DNA of 7,605 bases. It comes from Acidobacteriaceae bacterium. GTDB taxonomy: Bacteria > Acidobacteriota > Terriglobia > Terriglobales > Acidobacteriaceae. Shown here piece after piece: positions 1-5,551 of this stretch. Where the stretch lies: positions 1-7,605 of the forward strand of contig PLYW01000022.1 of assembly GCA_003151875.1 (NCBI GenBank). Reading direction: 5' to 3'. A program made the translations under genes and the position numbers. The stretch's first letter is position 1, and every line of letters begins with the position of its first letter. The notes under the pieces were generated by a model. The model was given only the letters and a program-made list of their open reading frames with translations, had not been told where the DNA came from and searched no databases.

Positions 1-1022
1 TGCGGGGCTTCGCCGTGGCGGAAGGCGTGCAGCGCGATGCCGAACGATCCCGCCACCACGCGCAGCGATTTGAGGATGCCAACCAGGCCGGCGGCAGCGA
101 TGGCGCCTACGCCGATGAAGCGCACATAGTTGCGGTAGATTTCGGCAGCCGTCATATGAGAGATGGGAATGGTGGCCGGATAGACCGCGACGTCGCCCAT
201 GTGGCTGCCGAGGAACCAGATCACGGGGACCAGCACGAAGTTGACCAGCACGCCACCGGCGCAAAAGATCATGGCGATGCGCAGGCCCATGATGTAGCCG
301 AGGCCGAGAATGAAGCCGATGGCGTCGAAGTTGAAGACCATGCGCTGGCGATCGACCAGCGTTCGCATGACCGGCACAAATTGGAAGTTCACGTACTCCT
401 TCCAGACATGGAAGGTGGTGACGAAGAAATCGTAAATGGCGGCGACGATGGTGGCCTGGATCAACAGCTTGGCCTGGGAGCCGCCCTTCTCGCCGGTGAC
501 CAGCACCTCGGTGATGGCCGTGGCTTCGGGAAAGGGGAATTTGCCGTGCATCTCGCGCACGAAATAGCGGCGCAGCGGAATGAGGAAGAGAATGCCCAGG
601 CAGCCGCCGGCCAGGCAGATGAAGATGGTCTGCACCGGATGGGGGTCGAGGTGGAGCGCGTAGAGCGCCGGCACAGTGAAGACGGCGCCGGCCACCACGC
701 TGCCGGAGGCCCCGCCCATGCCGGTGATGATCATGTTCTCCAGCACGGTGGAGCGGCGACGGTAAACGCGCGCCAGCCCGATGGCGAGGATGGAGATGGG
801 AATCGCCGCCTCCATTCCCTGGCCGACCTTGAGGGCGGAGTAGGCCGAAGCCACGCTGAAAATGATACACAGCAGCGTGCCCCACAGCACCGCGCGCCAG
901 GTGACCTCCGGCAGGTCAATGCCGGTGGGCACCAGCGGCACATAGAGTTCACCCTCTTTCAACGGCTGATAGGCGTTCGCGGGCAGGGACTTGGTTTCGA
1001 GATCAGGTGTAGCTGTGGCCAT
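1..1022 (-). CDS. OPT family oligopeptide transporter, N-terminal half (C-terminus beyond window)
   Basis: Reading the minus strand from ATG at 1022 gives 340 codons without a stop, continuing past the left edge. OPT proteins are inner-membrane, proton-coupled importers of small peptides or metal chelates, usually about 600-700 residues, so roughly half is visible. Family-typical stretches are: YVPLVP near residues 27-32 and EVTWRAVLWG at 39-48 before the first membrane segment; SAYSALKVG at 59-67; AAIPISILAIG at 72-82; VLEN at 93-96; the Gly-rich GMGGASGSVVAGAVFTVPAL at 101-120; and KFPFPEATAITEVL at 161-174, the conserved loop seen in bacterial OPTs. Several hydrophobic segments follow (about 186-204, 233-270, 302-317). 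The start is set by GGAGG at 1031-1035, eight bases upstream. A TACAAT at 1059-1064 (minus) could be a -10 box, but no good -35 accompanies it. The substrate cannot be told from the sequence. Confidence 0.9.
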   Translation of the reverse strand, partial: MATATPDLETKSLPANAYQPLKEGELYVPLVPTGIDLPEVTWRAVLWGTLLCIIFSVASAYSALKVGQGMEAAIPISILAIGLARVYRRRSTVLENMIITGMGGASGSVVAGAVFTVPALYALHLDPHPVQTIFICLAGGCLGILFLIPLRRYFVREMHGKFPFPEATAITEVLVTGEKGGSQAKLLIQATIVAAIYDFFVTTFHVWKEYVNFQFVPVMRTLVDRQRMVFNFDAIGFILGLGYIMGLRIAMIFCAGGVLVNFVLVPVIWFLGSHMGDVAVYPATIPISHMTAAEIYRNYVRFIGVGAIAAAGLVGILKSLRVVAGSFGIALHAFRHGEAP

Positions 1023-1030
1023 GGATACAG

Positions 1031-1035
1031 CCTCC
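1031..1035 (-). promoter_or_regulatory. Ribosome binding site of the OPT gene
   Basis: The minus strand reads GGAGG, followed by eight bases and then ATG at 1022-1020. This strong Shine-Dalgarno match fixes the OPT start codon. Confidence 0.8.
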
Positions 1036-1116
1036 GGGCAATTTGGGAAGCAGGAGGAATTGTATCCTGCCGGGGCAAGGGAGAATGTGATGTCGGTCGT
1101 GAGTGTCAGTGATCCC

Positions 1117-1147
1117 AGGTTCGCGTTCGAAGTCGGGACGCGAACCT
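1117..1147. terminator. Stem-loop between the propeller gene and the OPT gene (possible terminator)
   Basis: AGGTTCGCGT (1117-1126) and ACGCGAACCT (1138-1147) form a perfect 10-bp stem around an 11-base loop. It lies 120 bp beyond the stop of the upstream minus-strand propeller gene and 95 bp before the OPT start, so it could end propeller transcription or act in the OPT leader. There is no U-tract on either side, so a classical intrinsic terminator is doubtful. GACGCGAACC occurs again at 1221-1230, so the sequence may instead be repeat debris. Confidence 0.4.
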
Positions 1148-1266
1148 AGAACCCGGCCACCCGCCTTTTGTCATCCCGAGCGACCGAAGGGAGCCGTCTC
1201 GTAGAAGCGTCCAAAAACGCGACGCGAACCCGTGGCACGAGGCTCGGTGGGACATCCAGCATAGTC
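1148..1266. repeat. Intergenic spacer with degenerate dispersed-repeat remnants
   Basis: No plausible gene is present here. The segment GTCATCCCGAGCGACCGAAG at 1170-1189, running on to about 1201, has the form of a dispersed intergenic repeat common in acidobacterial genomes; that comes from recollection of such sequences, not a search. Just before it, GGCCACCCGCC (1155-1165) matches the end of repeat copy A (3567-3577), so this looks like a worn fragment of the same kind of element. Confidence 0.4.
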
Positions 1267-3234
1267 CTAGAAAGGAATGAGCGTCACAACCGACGCAGGA
1301 AGGGTGCCGTTCTTACAAAGGTGCCCTCCTACCGCGGGTGTACGAGGAACGATTGTCTGATCGAGCATTTTGGTCAGATCGACTCTTGCAAAGCGGTCGC
1401 TCTGCGTCAGTATGGCTATGGCGTCGTAACTCCCATCCGGAGTCATGTACGCAGTAAGGTCGTGGGGGTCACTACTCGAACTGAAGTTATGCCCGACGGA
1501 GCACGTCACCCAGTCTTGCATTGCGGGCACACCTGAACCGGAGGTCGCAGGAAGCCTGAACGCAACGAGAGCCTCACTGGAAAACTCGGTAGTCATGATA
1601 CCGATATGAGTACCCTGTGCTACCGCGATCCCACCATATTCGGTGTTTGGTAGATCTGCTTGGGTTAATTGAAAATTCTGCGAAGGTGCGTCCCAAGTTT
1701 GTGGGAAGAAAAAATTGAGCTTCAGCTGTGTCAGGTCGGCCATGAACACCGTAACCGGGGGCGAATTCTCGTTCGATGCCAACGCAATGCTGGTGCTGCA
1801 ATCCTCGGCGGCCGAATCCAGTTGCGCATTGACGCTGTGCTCGAAGAAATTTACAAAAGGCGTCGGAGAATAAAAAAGTTCGTAGCCACCCAATTCGACG
1901 GGATTTAGAATCGCCCCTCGCATGGGATCGACCAAGATACCCTCTGAAACGCTGGGGAATAACGAGCCGCCAGGAGCTTGCGAATCAATTATCGGTCCGA
2001 ACGTCAGCGTGTTGAGATCCAGCCTTTGAAACGCCCCCCTCCCATTGTCACTGAGTGCGATCCAAGCGCTGTTACTCTGGACGTCCATGGCAACTCCGCA
2101 GTTGGTGCACGAGCCTCCCGAGAAGGTGATTGTTCCTGTTCCGCCGCTCTGCAAAGTGTTGGTAATTGCAGTCCCGGAAATCACATATACGGTATTGTCG
2201 TTTCCAGTACACACCGTCTGAAGAGTTACGGAGTTTGAAGCACAAGAGTTTACAGGCTTCGTCGTGGTGATCCATTGACGCGTTCCAACGGTGGGCTCAA
2301 CCTGAACGGTTACGATATCGGTATTACTTCCCTGCCAGCTTGAAAGCGGCGAAAAGGCTCTGACATTTTTGCCATTGACCGTCGCCGCGGGCGCGACAGC
2401 GGCCAAACATTGGTTGATAACAGGCTGTGCGGAGTAATCAACAGATACGTCCTCAATATGAGGAGCATATCCTGCGGGCCAACCGCTCAGGGTCAGCTTT
2501 CCTGCCGGATTGCCGGAAGCATCCCATATTGAAAGAGAAGCCGTTACAGTATTGGCAACGTAAAAGTTAAGGCCGTCCCAGGTGATCCCTGTGGTCATGT
2601 TGACATCGGAGATCAAGCTCGATTGAATTAACTTTCCTTTTAGGTCGTATACATCATACGGATTCTTCCCATCCGCCCTGTTTGAAATCAGTACTGGTTG
2701 CCCACCAAATTTTCCAGGTATTCTAGCCACTTCCATACCGTCGCAGCTACCAGCGCAATTCTGTACCGTCCAGTGATTTTGGAGATTGCCGCTTAGGCTG
2801 TATTGATAAACATCCTTTACGGTGCATCCAGAGCCTAAGCAATATCCCTCAATCCATAGACTTCCGTTATAGTAGGCCAAACTAGCCAGTGCAGACGCGG
2901 GCGAAACAGTGAATGCCGGTCCTAGATCATAATGGTACTTGAGGTCATATGCATATACTACGTTGGGCGTAGCCCACGCAGTCGTGTAGTACATCGTATT
3001 CCCAACCACCGCGACGCCCCGTCCATTGCTCCCCTGGAGATTTGTGTAAGTATCCACCACTACCCCTGTTGCCTTATCTATTTTGTAAACATATGGCACA
3101 AACGCACTCCCTCTTGCGACTCCAAGATTCATGGCGTAGATGTAGCTCTGCTGCGCCAAAAGGCTTTGAGAGCGGAATACAACAATCAGTAAAAGGACGC
3201 TCAGTCCAACGATACGGAACTTGCGGAGGCTCAT
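1267..3234 (-). CDS. Secreted beta-propeller protein of unknown function (655 aa)
   Basis: The N-terminus is a signal peptide: basic MSLRKFR, a hydrophobic core at residues 8-20, and a probable signal peptidase site at LLA/QQ (27/28). The mature protein consists of short strand-rich repeats of the kind found in YVTN/NHL/WD-like propellers. Examples are YVYKIDKATGVVVDTY (48-63), VVYAYDLK (92-99), VYQYSLSGN (142-150), PYDVYDLKGKL (192-202) and LSIWDASGNPAGKL (234-247). A second set follows: GVAMDVQSNSAWIALSDNG (380-398), FQRLDLNTLTFG (402-413), GGIAVAQGTHIGIM (534-547) and FARVDLTKM (615-623). Two propellers, about 30-270 and 280-655, are therefore likely. Twelve Cys (for example 132/137, 160/164, 376/379) suggest disulfides in the periplasm or outside the cell. 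No catalytic motif is visible. The start is supported by AAAGGAG at 3240-3246, five bases upstream. Base composition is clearly less GC-rich than the OPT gene. The specific function is unknown. Confidence 0.85.
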   Translation of the reverse strand: MSLRKFRIVGLSVLLLIVVFRSQSLLAQQSYIYAMNLGVARGSAFVPYVYKIDKATGVVVDTYTNLQGSNGRGVAVVGNTMYYTTAWATPNVVYAYDLKYHYDLGPAFTVSPASALASLAYYNGSLWIEGYCLGSGCTVKDVYQYSLSGNLQNHWTVQNCAGSCDGMEVARIPGKFGGQPVLISNRADGKNPYDVYDLKGKLIQSSLISDVNMTTGITWDGLNFYVANTVTASLSIWDASGNPAGKLTLSGWPAGYAPHIEDVSVDYSAQPVINQCLAAVAPAATVNGKNVRAFSPLSSWQGSNTDIVTVQVEPTVGTRQWITTTKPVNSCASNSVTLQTVCTGNDNTVYVISGTAITNTLQSGGTGTITFSGGSCTNCGVAMDVQSNSAWIALSDNGRGAFQRLDLNTLTFGPIIDSQAPGGSLFPSVSEGILVDPMRGAILNPVELGGYELFYSPTPFVNFFEHSVNAQLDSAAEDCSTSIALASNENSPPVTVFMADLTQLKLNFFFPQTWDAPSQNFQLTQADLPNTEYGGIAVAQGTHIGIMTTEFSSEALVAFRLPATSGSGVPAMQDWVTCSVGHNFSSSSDPHDLTAYMTPDGSYDAIAILTQSDRFARVDLTKMLDQTIVPRTPAVGGHLCKNGTLPASVVTLIPF

Positions 3235-3239
3235 ACATG

Positions 3240-3246
3240 CTCCTTT
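3240..3246 (-). promoter_or_regulatory. Ribosome binding site of the propeller gene
   Basis: The minus strand reads AAAGGAG, five bases before the ATG at 3234-3232. It supports that start over the out-of-frame ATG at 3238-3236. Confidence 0.75.
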
Positions 3247-3354
3247 GGAGGCATCGTGCTGTTACAACTGAATACTTAATGCCCACGCCTCGAAAGCGGT
3301 TCCGAGGTGTCGTACGTAATGGCCGAACGCTGGAATTTATCGGCCAGAAGCGGA

Positions 3355-3376
3355 GACATAATGTACCTGTTATGTC
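3355..3376. promoter_or_regulatory. Palindrome over the -10 and spacer of the propeller promoter (candidate operator)
   Basis: GACATAA (3355-3361) and TTATGTC (3370-3376) form a perfect 7-bp inverted repeat with an 8-base gap. It covers the -10 box and much of the spacer, where a dimeric repressor would block RNA polymerase. The direct repeat CGAGGTGTC at 3303-3311 and 3376-3384 flanks it. No regulator gene is nearby, so the binding protein is unknown. Confidence 0.4.
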
Positions 3377-3386
3377 GAGGTGTCAA
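3358..3386 (-). promoter_or_regulatory. Sigma70-type promoter of the propeller gene
   Basis: On the minus strand a perfect TTGACA (-35, plus positions 3381-3386) is followed by exactly 17 bases and then CATTAT (-10, 3358-3363; four of six match the consensus). Transcription would begin near 3351, leaving a leader of about 115 bases before the start at 3234. The -35 and spacing are as good as a housekeeping promoter gets. Confidence 0.65.
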
Positions 3387-3399
3387 CCCATTTTTTTGC

Positions 3400-3577
3400 C
3401 GGGTGGCCCGGGTCTCCTGCCCGGAGCCATCCTTAATTTTGGGCAACAAAATCAGGTAACTGTGGGTGGCCCAGGTCTCGCGCTTTTCGAGACCTGGGTG
3501 GGTACGAGGCTTGGCCGGCCGGGTAATCGATGACGAACCTCCCGGGTCTCGAGCACCGCGAGACCTGGCCACCCGCC
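3400..3577 (+). repeat. Intergenic repeat, copy A (full length, about 178 bp)
   Basis: This is the longest of three related copies in the window. It contains a 28-bp block (3414-3441) identical in copies B and C, and a 30-bp block (3514-3543) identical in copy B. It carries nested stem-loops. The best is CCCAGGTCTCG (3470-3480) with CGAGACCTGGG (3488-3498), a perfect 11-bp stem with a 7-base loop. Another pairs GGGTCTCG near 3544-3551 with CGAGACCT at 3559-3566. The ends read GGGTGG and CCACCC, which are mutually complementary. No coding is apparent. It lies between the divergently oriented propeller and orphan genes. Confidence 0.8.
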
Positions 3578-3582
3578 GTGAC

Positions 3583-3600
3583 GCAGGCCTGAAGGCCTGC
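3583..3600. repeat. Short perfect stem-loop GCAGGCC/GGCCTGC
   Basis: GCAGGCC (3583-3589) and GGCCTGC (3594-3600) are separated by TGAA. It follows copy A directly and resembles another short intergenic hairpin unit. The rest of the spacer to 3763 (CT-rich, then mixed sequence) holds no gene and no convincing -35/-10 pair for the downstream plus-strand gene. Confidence 0.5.
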
Positions 3601-3750
3601 TCTACTTCATCTCCCTTCTCAACAGCCGAGCGAAGGCCCTTCGTACCGCGATGGAAATCTCTGCGGCCGACTTTACAACAATTAACACGCGCCCAGCAGA
3701 GTTGCGCGTCATACTTAGCGAAAAGAGTTCGGCAGAAGTTTGGTGTCGGG

Positions 3751-3757
3751 AAAGGAG
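3751..3757 (+). promoter_or_regulatory. Ribosome binding site deciding a TTG start
   Basis: AAAGGAG is followed by six bases and TTG at 3764-3766. This placement favours the internal TTG over the upstream in-frame TTG at 3740, which has no Shine-Dalgarno sequence at a suitable distance. Confidence 0.75.
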
Positions 3758-3763
3758 TCAGCC

Positions 3764-4039
3764 TTGAATTCGAAGCGAATCGCAGCATTGGTCACGCTGG
3801 TGTTGGTGTCGGCCAGTGGTGGTTATCAGTTGAAGGCCCACGCGCAGCAGGACTTCCCTCCACCTTGTAGCGTGGTGATTCCGGCGGAATGGGGCAACTA
3901 CAGGGGGAGCGTCGTTGAGAGCGGTTTGGTATTTGAGGACAAGAACGGTACGCTGCGGATCATCCAGCAGCTTCCGTGCACCCTGGACGGCAGTCCGAAC
4001 GGGCCGCCGCGCGTGATTGCGGAAATTCGCCGGAGATGA
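3764..4039 (+). CDS. Small secreted protein of unknown function (91 aa, TTG start)
   Basis: From TTG at 3764 the product begins MNSKRIAALVTLVLVSASGG: a basic n-region and a hydrophobic core, then a probable signal peptidase site at AHA/QQ (residues 27-29). The mature chain is about 63 residues. It has a proline patch (FPPP), two cysteines (CSVVIP and PCTLDG) that could form one disulfide, the stretch NGTLRIIQQLPC, and a basic C-terminus EIRRR. I recognise no family. Evidence that it is real: ideal Shine-Dalgarno spacing, a textbook signal peptide, and a GC-rich hairpin directly after the stop. It sits alone between repeat copies A and B, so it is transcribed as a single gene. The longer reading from the TTG at 3740 would add eight residues ahead of the signal peptide and is less likely. 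Confidence 0.7.
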   Translation: MNSKRIAALVTLVLVSASGGYQLKAHAQQDFPPPCSVVIPAEWGNYRGSVVESGLVFEDKNGTLRIIQQLPCTLDGSPNGPPRVIAEIRRR

Positions 4040-4041
4040 CG

Positions 4042-4190
4042 GGCGGGTGGTCCGGGGCTCCTGCCCGGAGCCATCCTTAATTTTGGGCAACAAAATTAGG
4101 TAACTATGGGTGGGTACGCGGCTTAGCCGGCCGGGTAATCGATGACGAACCTCCCAGGTCTCGAGCCCCGCGAGACCCGGGGCACCCGGC
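4042..4190 (+). repeat. Intergenic repeat, copy B (about 149 bp, internal hairpin absent)
   Basis: It matches copy A along nearly its full length, with identical blocks at 4058-4085 and 4126-4155, but lacks the internal 11-bp hairpin that copy A has at 3470-3498. At that point copy B reads straight through GGGTGGG (4108-4114). It retains CTTAATTTTG (4076-4085) pairing with CAAAATTAGG (4091-4100) around a 5-base loop, and a distal hairpin GGTCTCG/CGAGACC. It begins two bases after the orphan gene's stop and lies between convergent genes, so it probably terminates transcription from both sides. Confidence 0.8.
4056..4084 (+). terminator. Terminator-like hairpin after the small secreted gene
   Basis: GGCTCC (4056-4061) and GGAGCC (4067-4072) form a perfect 6-bp GC-rich stem with loop TGCCC, followed by ATCCTTAATTTT. 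This stem is 17 bases past the stop codon. Copies A and C carry T instead of G at the second stem position and form a weaker hairpin, so copy B may have been kept as the terminator. Confidence 0.5.
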
Positions 4191-4280
4191 TTCCAGCGAA
4201 AGGAGAAGTGTTTTCTCTTGACATCCCCTTTTATAGAACCCGCCCGTAGACGACGTTCGGAGCACCTTCAGTGAGCGATC
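4191..4280. other. Spacer between repeat copy B and the TPR-like gene
   Basis: No gene is seen. A TTGACA at 4218-4223 has no -10 box at a working distance (a TATAGA starts too close), so I do not call a promoter. Confidence 0.5.
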
Positions 4281-5012
4281 TTAGTAATATGCTTGCAAAC
4301 AGCGAGCATACCTGTTTGCTGCAGTCGTACTGTCTACGCCGCTTCTCATCGCCTCTGACCGTTCACGCTCGCATTTTGCCCTGCCAGCATTGTTGTAATC
4401 CATATTCTTCTCGTTACGCTGAATCTCGTTCTCTAAAGAATGACTTTCCAACCCCCCACAAGCAGCTATGCAGTCGTTCCCGGCACTCAGGTTATTTATG
4501 CTCATAGGATACCGTTGGTTGCACTCGTTGATGCACGAGTTGCTCGTCCCGTTTTTCCCTTGTGAGGGAGTGTTAGGCTGCGAAGGAATATTGGGATGAT
4601 CCTGATTACCACCAAAGGCAGCTAAGGCTTGTTTTGCGAAGCCTGCCAATTCCCGATCACCTGCTTCATTTGCAAGTTCCCATGCTTCTTGCGCGTAATC
4701 ACGTGCCTGTGGATCGCCAAGTTTCCCAAAAGCAATGGACGCCACCAGAGACATTTTTGCTTTTCTACGTATCAAGATTCTTTCAGTTTGAGCACTCTCA
4801 ACAACAATGGCCGAGTATTGCTGAGATGCTAAGTCCAAGGTATTTAGTGCTCTTTGGAACTCGCCATTACCGACTTGATTACTAGCTCGCCGAAGAAAGT
4901 CATCGCCGGATTGCAAGTGTCTCTGGTTGGCTGATGGGCTCTGCGCCACCATGGTTTGTGTGTAAGCGGCGCAGCAAAGGACGAAAACGAGCAATAGACG
5001 AAATGTCTTCAT
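4281..5012 (-). CDS. Secreted helical (TPR-like) protein with twin CX3C tail, unknown function (243 aa)
   Basis: From ATG at 5012 the product begins with a signal peptide, MKTFRLLLVFVLCCAAYTQT, with probable cleavage at VA/QS (23/24). Residues about 30-135 are predicted helical with TPR-like spacing: FLRRASNQVGNGEFQRALNTLDLASQQY, then ARDYAQEAWELANEAGDRELAGFAKQAL. A Pro/Asn/Gln/Ser linker (136-158) follows. The tail has C160-x3-C164-x16-C181-x3-C185, the spacing of a disulfide-stapled helical hairpin, plus C214 and C238; all six mature cysteines are in the last 85 residues. GGAGG at 5017-5021 (minus), four bases upstream, supports this start. An in-frame ATG at 5078, with AGGGA six bases upstream, would add a second hydrophobic segment (MKSFVNHILMALAVLFIVLGG), giving 265 aa; a double hydrophobic N-terminus is unusual for an exported protein. 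No family is recognised. It stands alone between repeat copies B and C. Confidence 0.75.
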   Translation of the reverse strand: MKTFRLLLVFVLCCAAYTQTMVAQSPSANQRHLQSGDDFLRRASNQVGNGEFQRALNTLDLASQQYSAIVVESAQTERILIRRKAKMSLVASIAFGKLGDPQARDYAQEAWELANEAGDRELAGFAKQALAAFGGNQDHPNIPSQPNTPSQGKNGTSNSCINECNQRYPMSINNLSAGNDCIAACGGLESHSLENEIQRNEKNMDYNNAGRAKCERERSEAMRSGVDSTTAANRYARCLQAYY

Positions 5013-5078
5013 GATGCCTCCAAGAACAATGAACAATACAGCAAGTGCCATGAGAATGTGGTTTACGAACGATTTCAT

Positions 5079-5302
5079 GGGAGTTCCCTATGCATGAGGT
5101 GAATTCGAAGTATCCTCGCTTCTATTTGAAAAAGAAACTGATTTCTTATTGTGTTGCTAATTCCATGATAGAAATTCCTGATTCGGGAGTGAGGCGGGTG
5201 GTCCGGGTCTCCTGCCCGGAGCCATCCTTAATTTTGCGCCGGGTGCCGAGACTTTACTCGTGCTCTCGAATCTGACGGGTTCATTCTCAACCGAACCGAC
5301 TT
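5079..5302. other. Divergent intergenic region between the TPR-like gene and vapB
   Basis: Outside copy C this is AT-rich up to about 5180 and has no credible gene. It should hold the promoter of the minus-strand TPR-like gene, but no -35/-10 pair there is better than chance: TTTCTT with a 17-base spacer to GATACT is the best seen, and the -35 match is poor. A 61-codon plus-strand reading from 5090 runs through the repeat and is not supported. Confidence 0.4.
5193..5250 (+). repeat. Intergenic repeat, copy C (truncated, about 58 bp)
   Basis: It shares the 28-bp block (5209-5236) exactly with copies A and B and has the same GCGGGTGGTCCGGG entry as copy B. It then breaks off after TTAATTTTG and continues with GCGCCGGGTGCC, so the middle of the element is missing. 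It lies between the divergent TPR-like gene and vapB. Confidence 0.75.
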
Positions 5303-5334
5303 TACCATATTGAATGCTGGTATTGAGTATGGTA
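5303..5334. promoter_or_regulatory. Inverted repeat over the vapBC promoter (candidate VapB operator)
   Basis: TACCATA (5303-5309) and TATGGTA (5328-5334) are perfect inverted arms with an 18-base gap. They span the -35 box and reach into the -10 box of the promoter below. VapB-type antitoxins normally repress their own operon through such palindromes, so this is the natural candidate site. A direct repeat TATTGA (5308-5313, 5321-5326) lies inside it. Confidence 0.55.
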
Positions 5335-5338
5335 TGTT
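5310..5338 (+). promoter_or_regulatory. Candidate vapBC promoter
   Basis: TTGAAT (5310-5315), a 17-base spacer, and TATGTT (5333-5338) preceded by TGG form an extended -10 type promoter with four of six matches in each box. Initiation would fall near 5345, only a few bases before the vapB ATG at 5348, implying a leaderless or nearly leaderless transcript. Confidence 0.5.
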
Positions 5339-5347
5339 GAGACTGCT

Positions 5348-5551
5348 ATGCCAGCCGCGCGAAAAATCACTGTCGAGATTCCTGCTGAACTTCTGGAGAA
5401 AGCACAAAAGGCCAGCGGAACCGGCATCACCCAGACGGTCCGTACCGGACTGCAGTTGCTGGCGGCATCCCAGGCCTATGCCCGGCTGCGCCAGATGCGA
5501 GGAAAGGTCCGCTTTAGCCGCACCTTGGCGGAGCTGAAAGCGGACCGATGA
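5348..5551 (+). CDS. vapB: VapB-type ribbon-helix-helix antitoxin
   Basis: This 67-residue protein has the expected antitoxin form. A short N-terminal strand (RKITVEIP, residues 5-12) would make the DNA-binding ribbon. Helix one is AELLEKAQKAS (13-23), then a GTG turn and helix two ITQTVRTGLQLLAAS (27-41). A basic C-terminal tail (RLRQMRGKVRFSRTLAELKADR) is where such antitoxins wrap and block the toxin. It should neutralise VapC and repress the operon. ATG at 5348 is the only possible start, because an in-frame stop lies at 5324-5326 and no start codon lies between. No convincing Shine-Dalgarno precedes it, which fits the leaderless promoter placement. Its last four bases overlap the toxin start as ATGA. 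Confidence 0.85.
   Translation: MPAARKITVEIPAELLEKAQKASGTGITQTVRTGLQLLAASQAYARLRQMRGKVRFSRTLAELKADR

Noticed and set aside
15..1112. A 365-codon open reading on the plus strand, very rich in His, Asp, Glu and Gly
   Set aside because: It is the antisense shadow of the GC-rich OPT gene. The minus strand encodes clear OPT motifs with a good ribosome binding site, while this reading has no recognisable fold and a composition typical of reverse-complement GC-rich coding DNA.
1168..1536. Plus-strand 122-codon reading beginning in the intergenic repeat remnant
   Set aside because: It overlaps the 3' end of the well-supported propeller gene in antisense and starts inside non-coding repeat sequence.
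3276..3788. Minus-strand 170-codon reading across repeat copy A
   Set aside because: It consists largely of translated repeat sequence; similar peptide fragments arise from copy B at 3758-4093, showing they are artefacts of the repeat.
4218..4246. TTGACA near 4218 as a promoter
   Set aside because: The only -10-like sequence (TATAGA) begins about eight bases downstream, far too close, and no plus-strand gene follows within reach.
3400..5250. Repeat copies A-C as ends of an insertion sequence or composite transposon
   Set aside because: No transposase, target-site duplication or inverted terminal arrangement is seen; all copies face the same way and differ in internal length.
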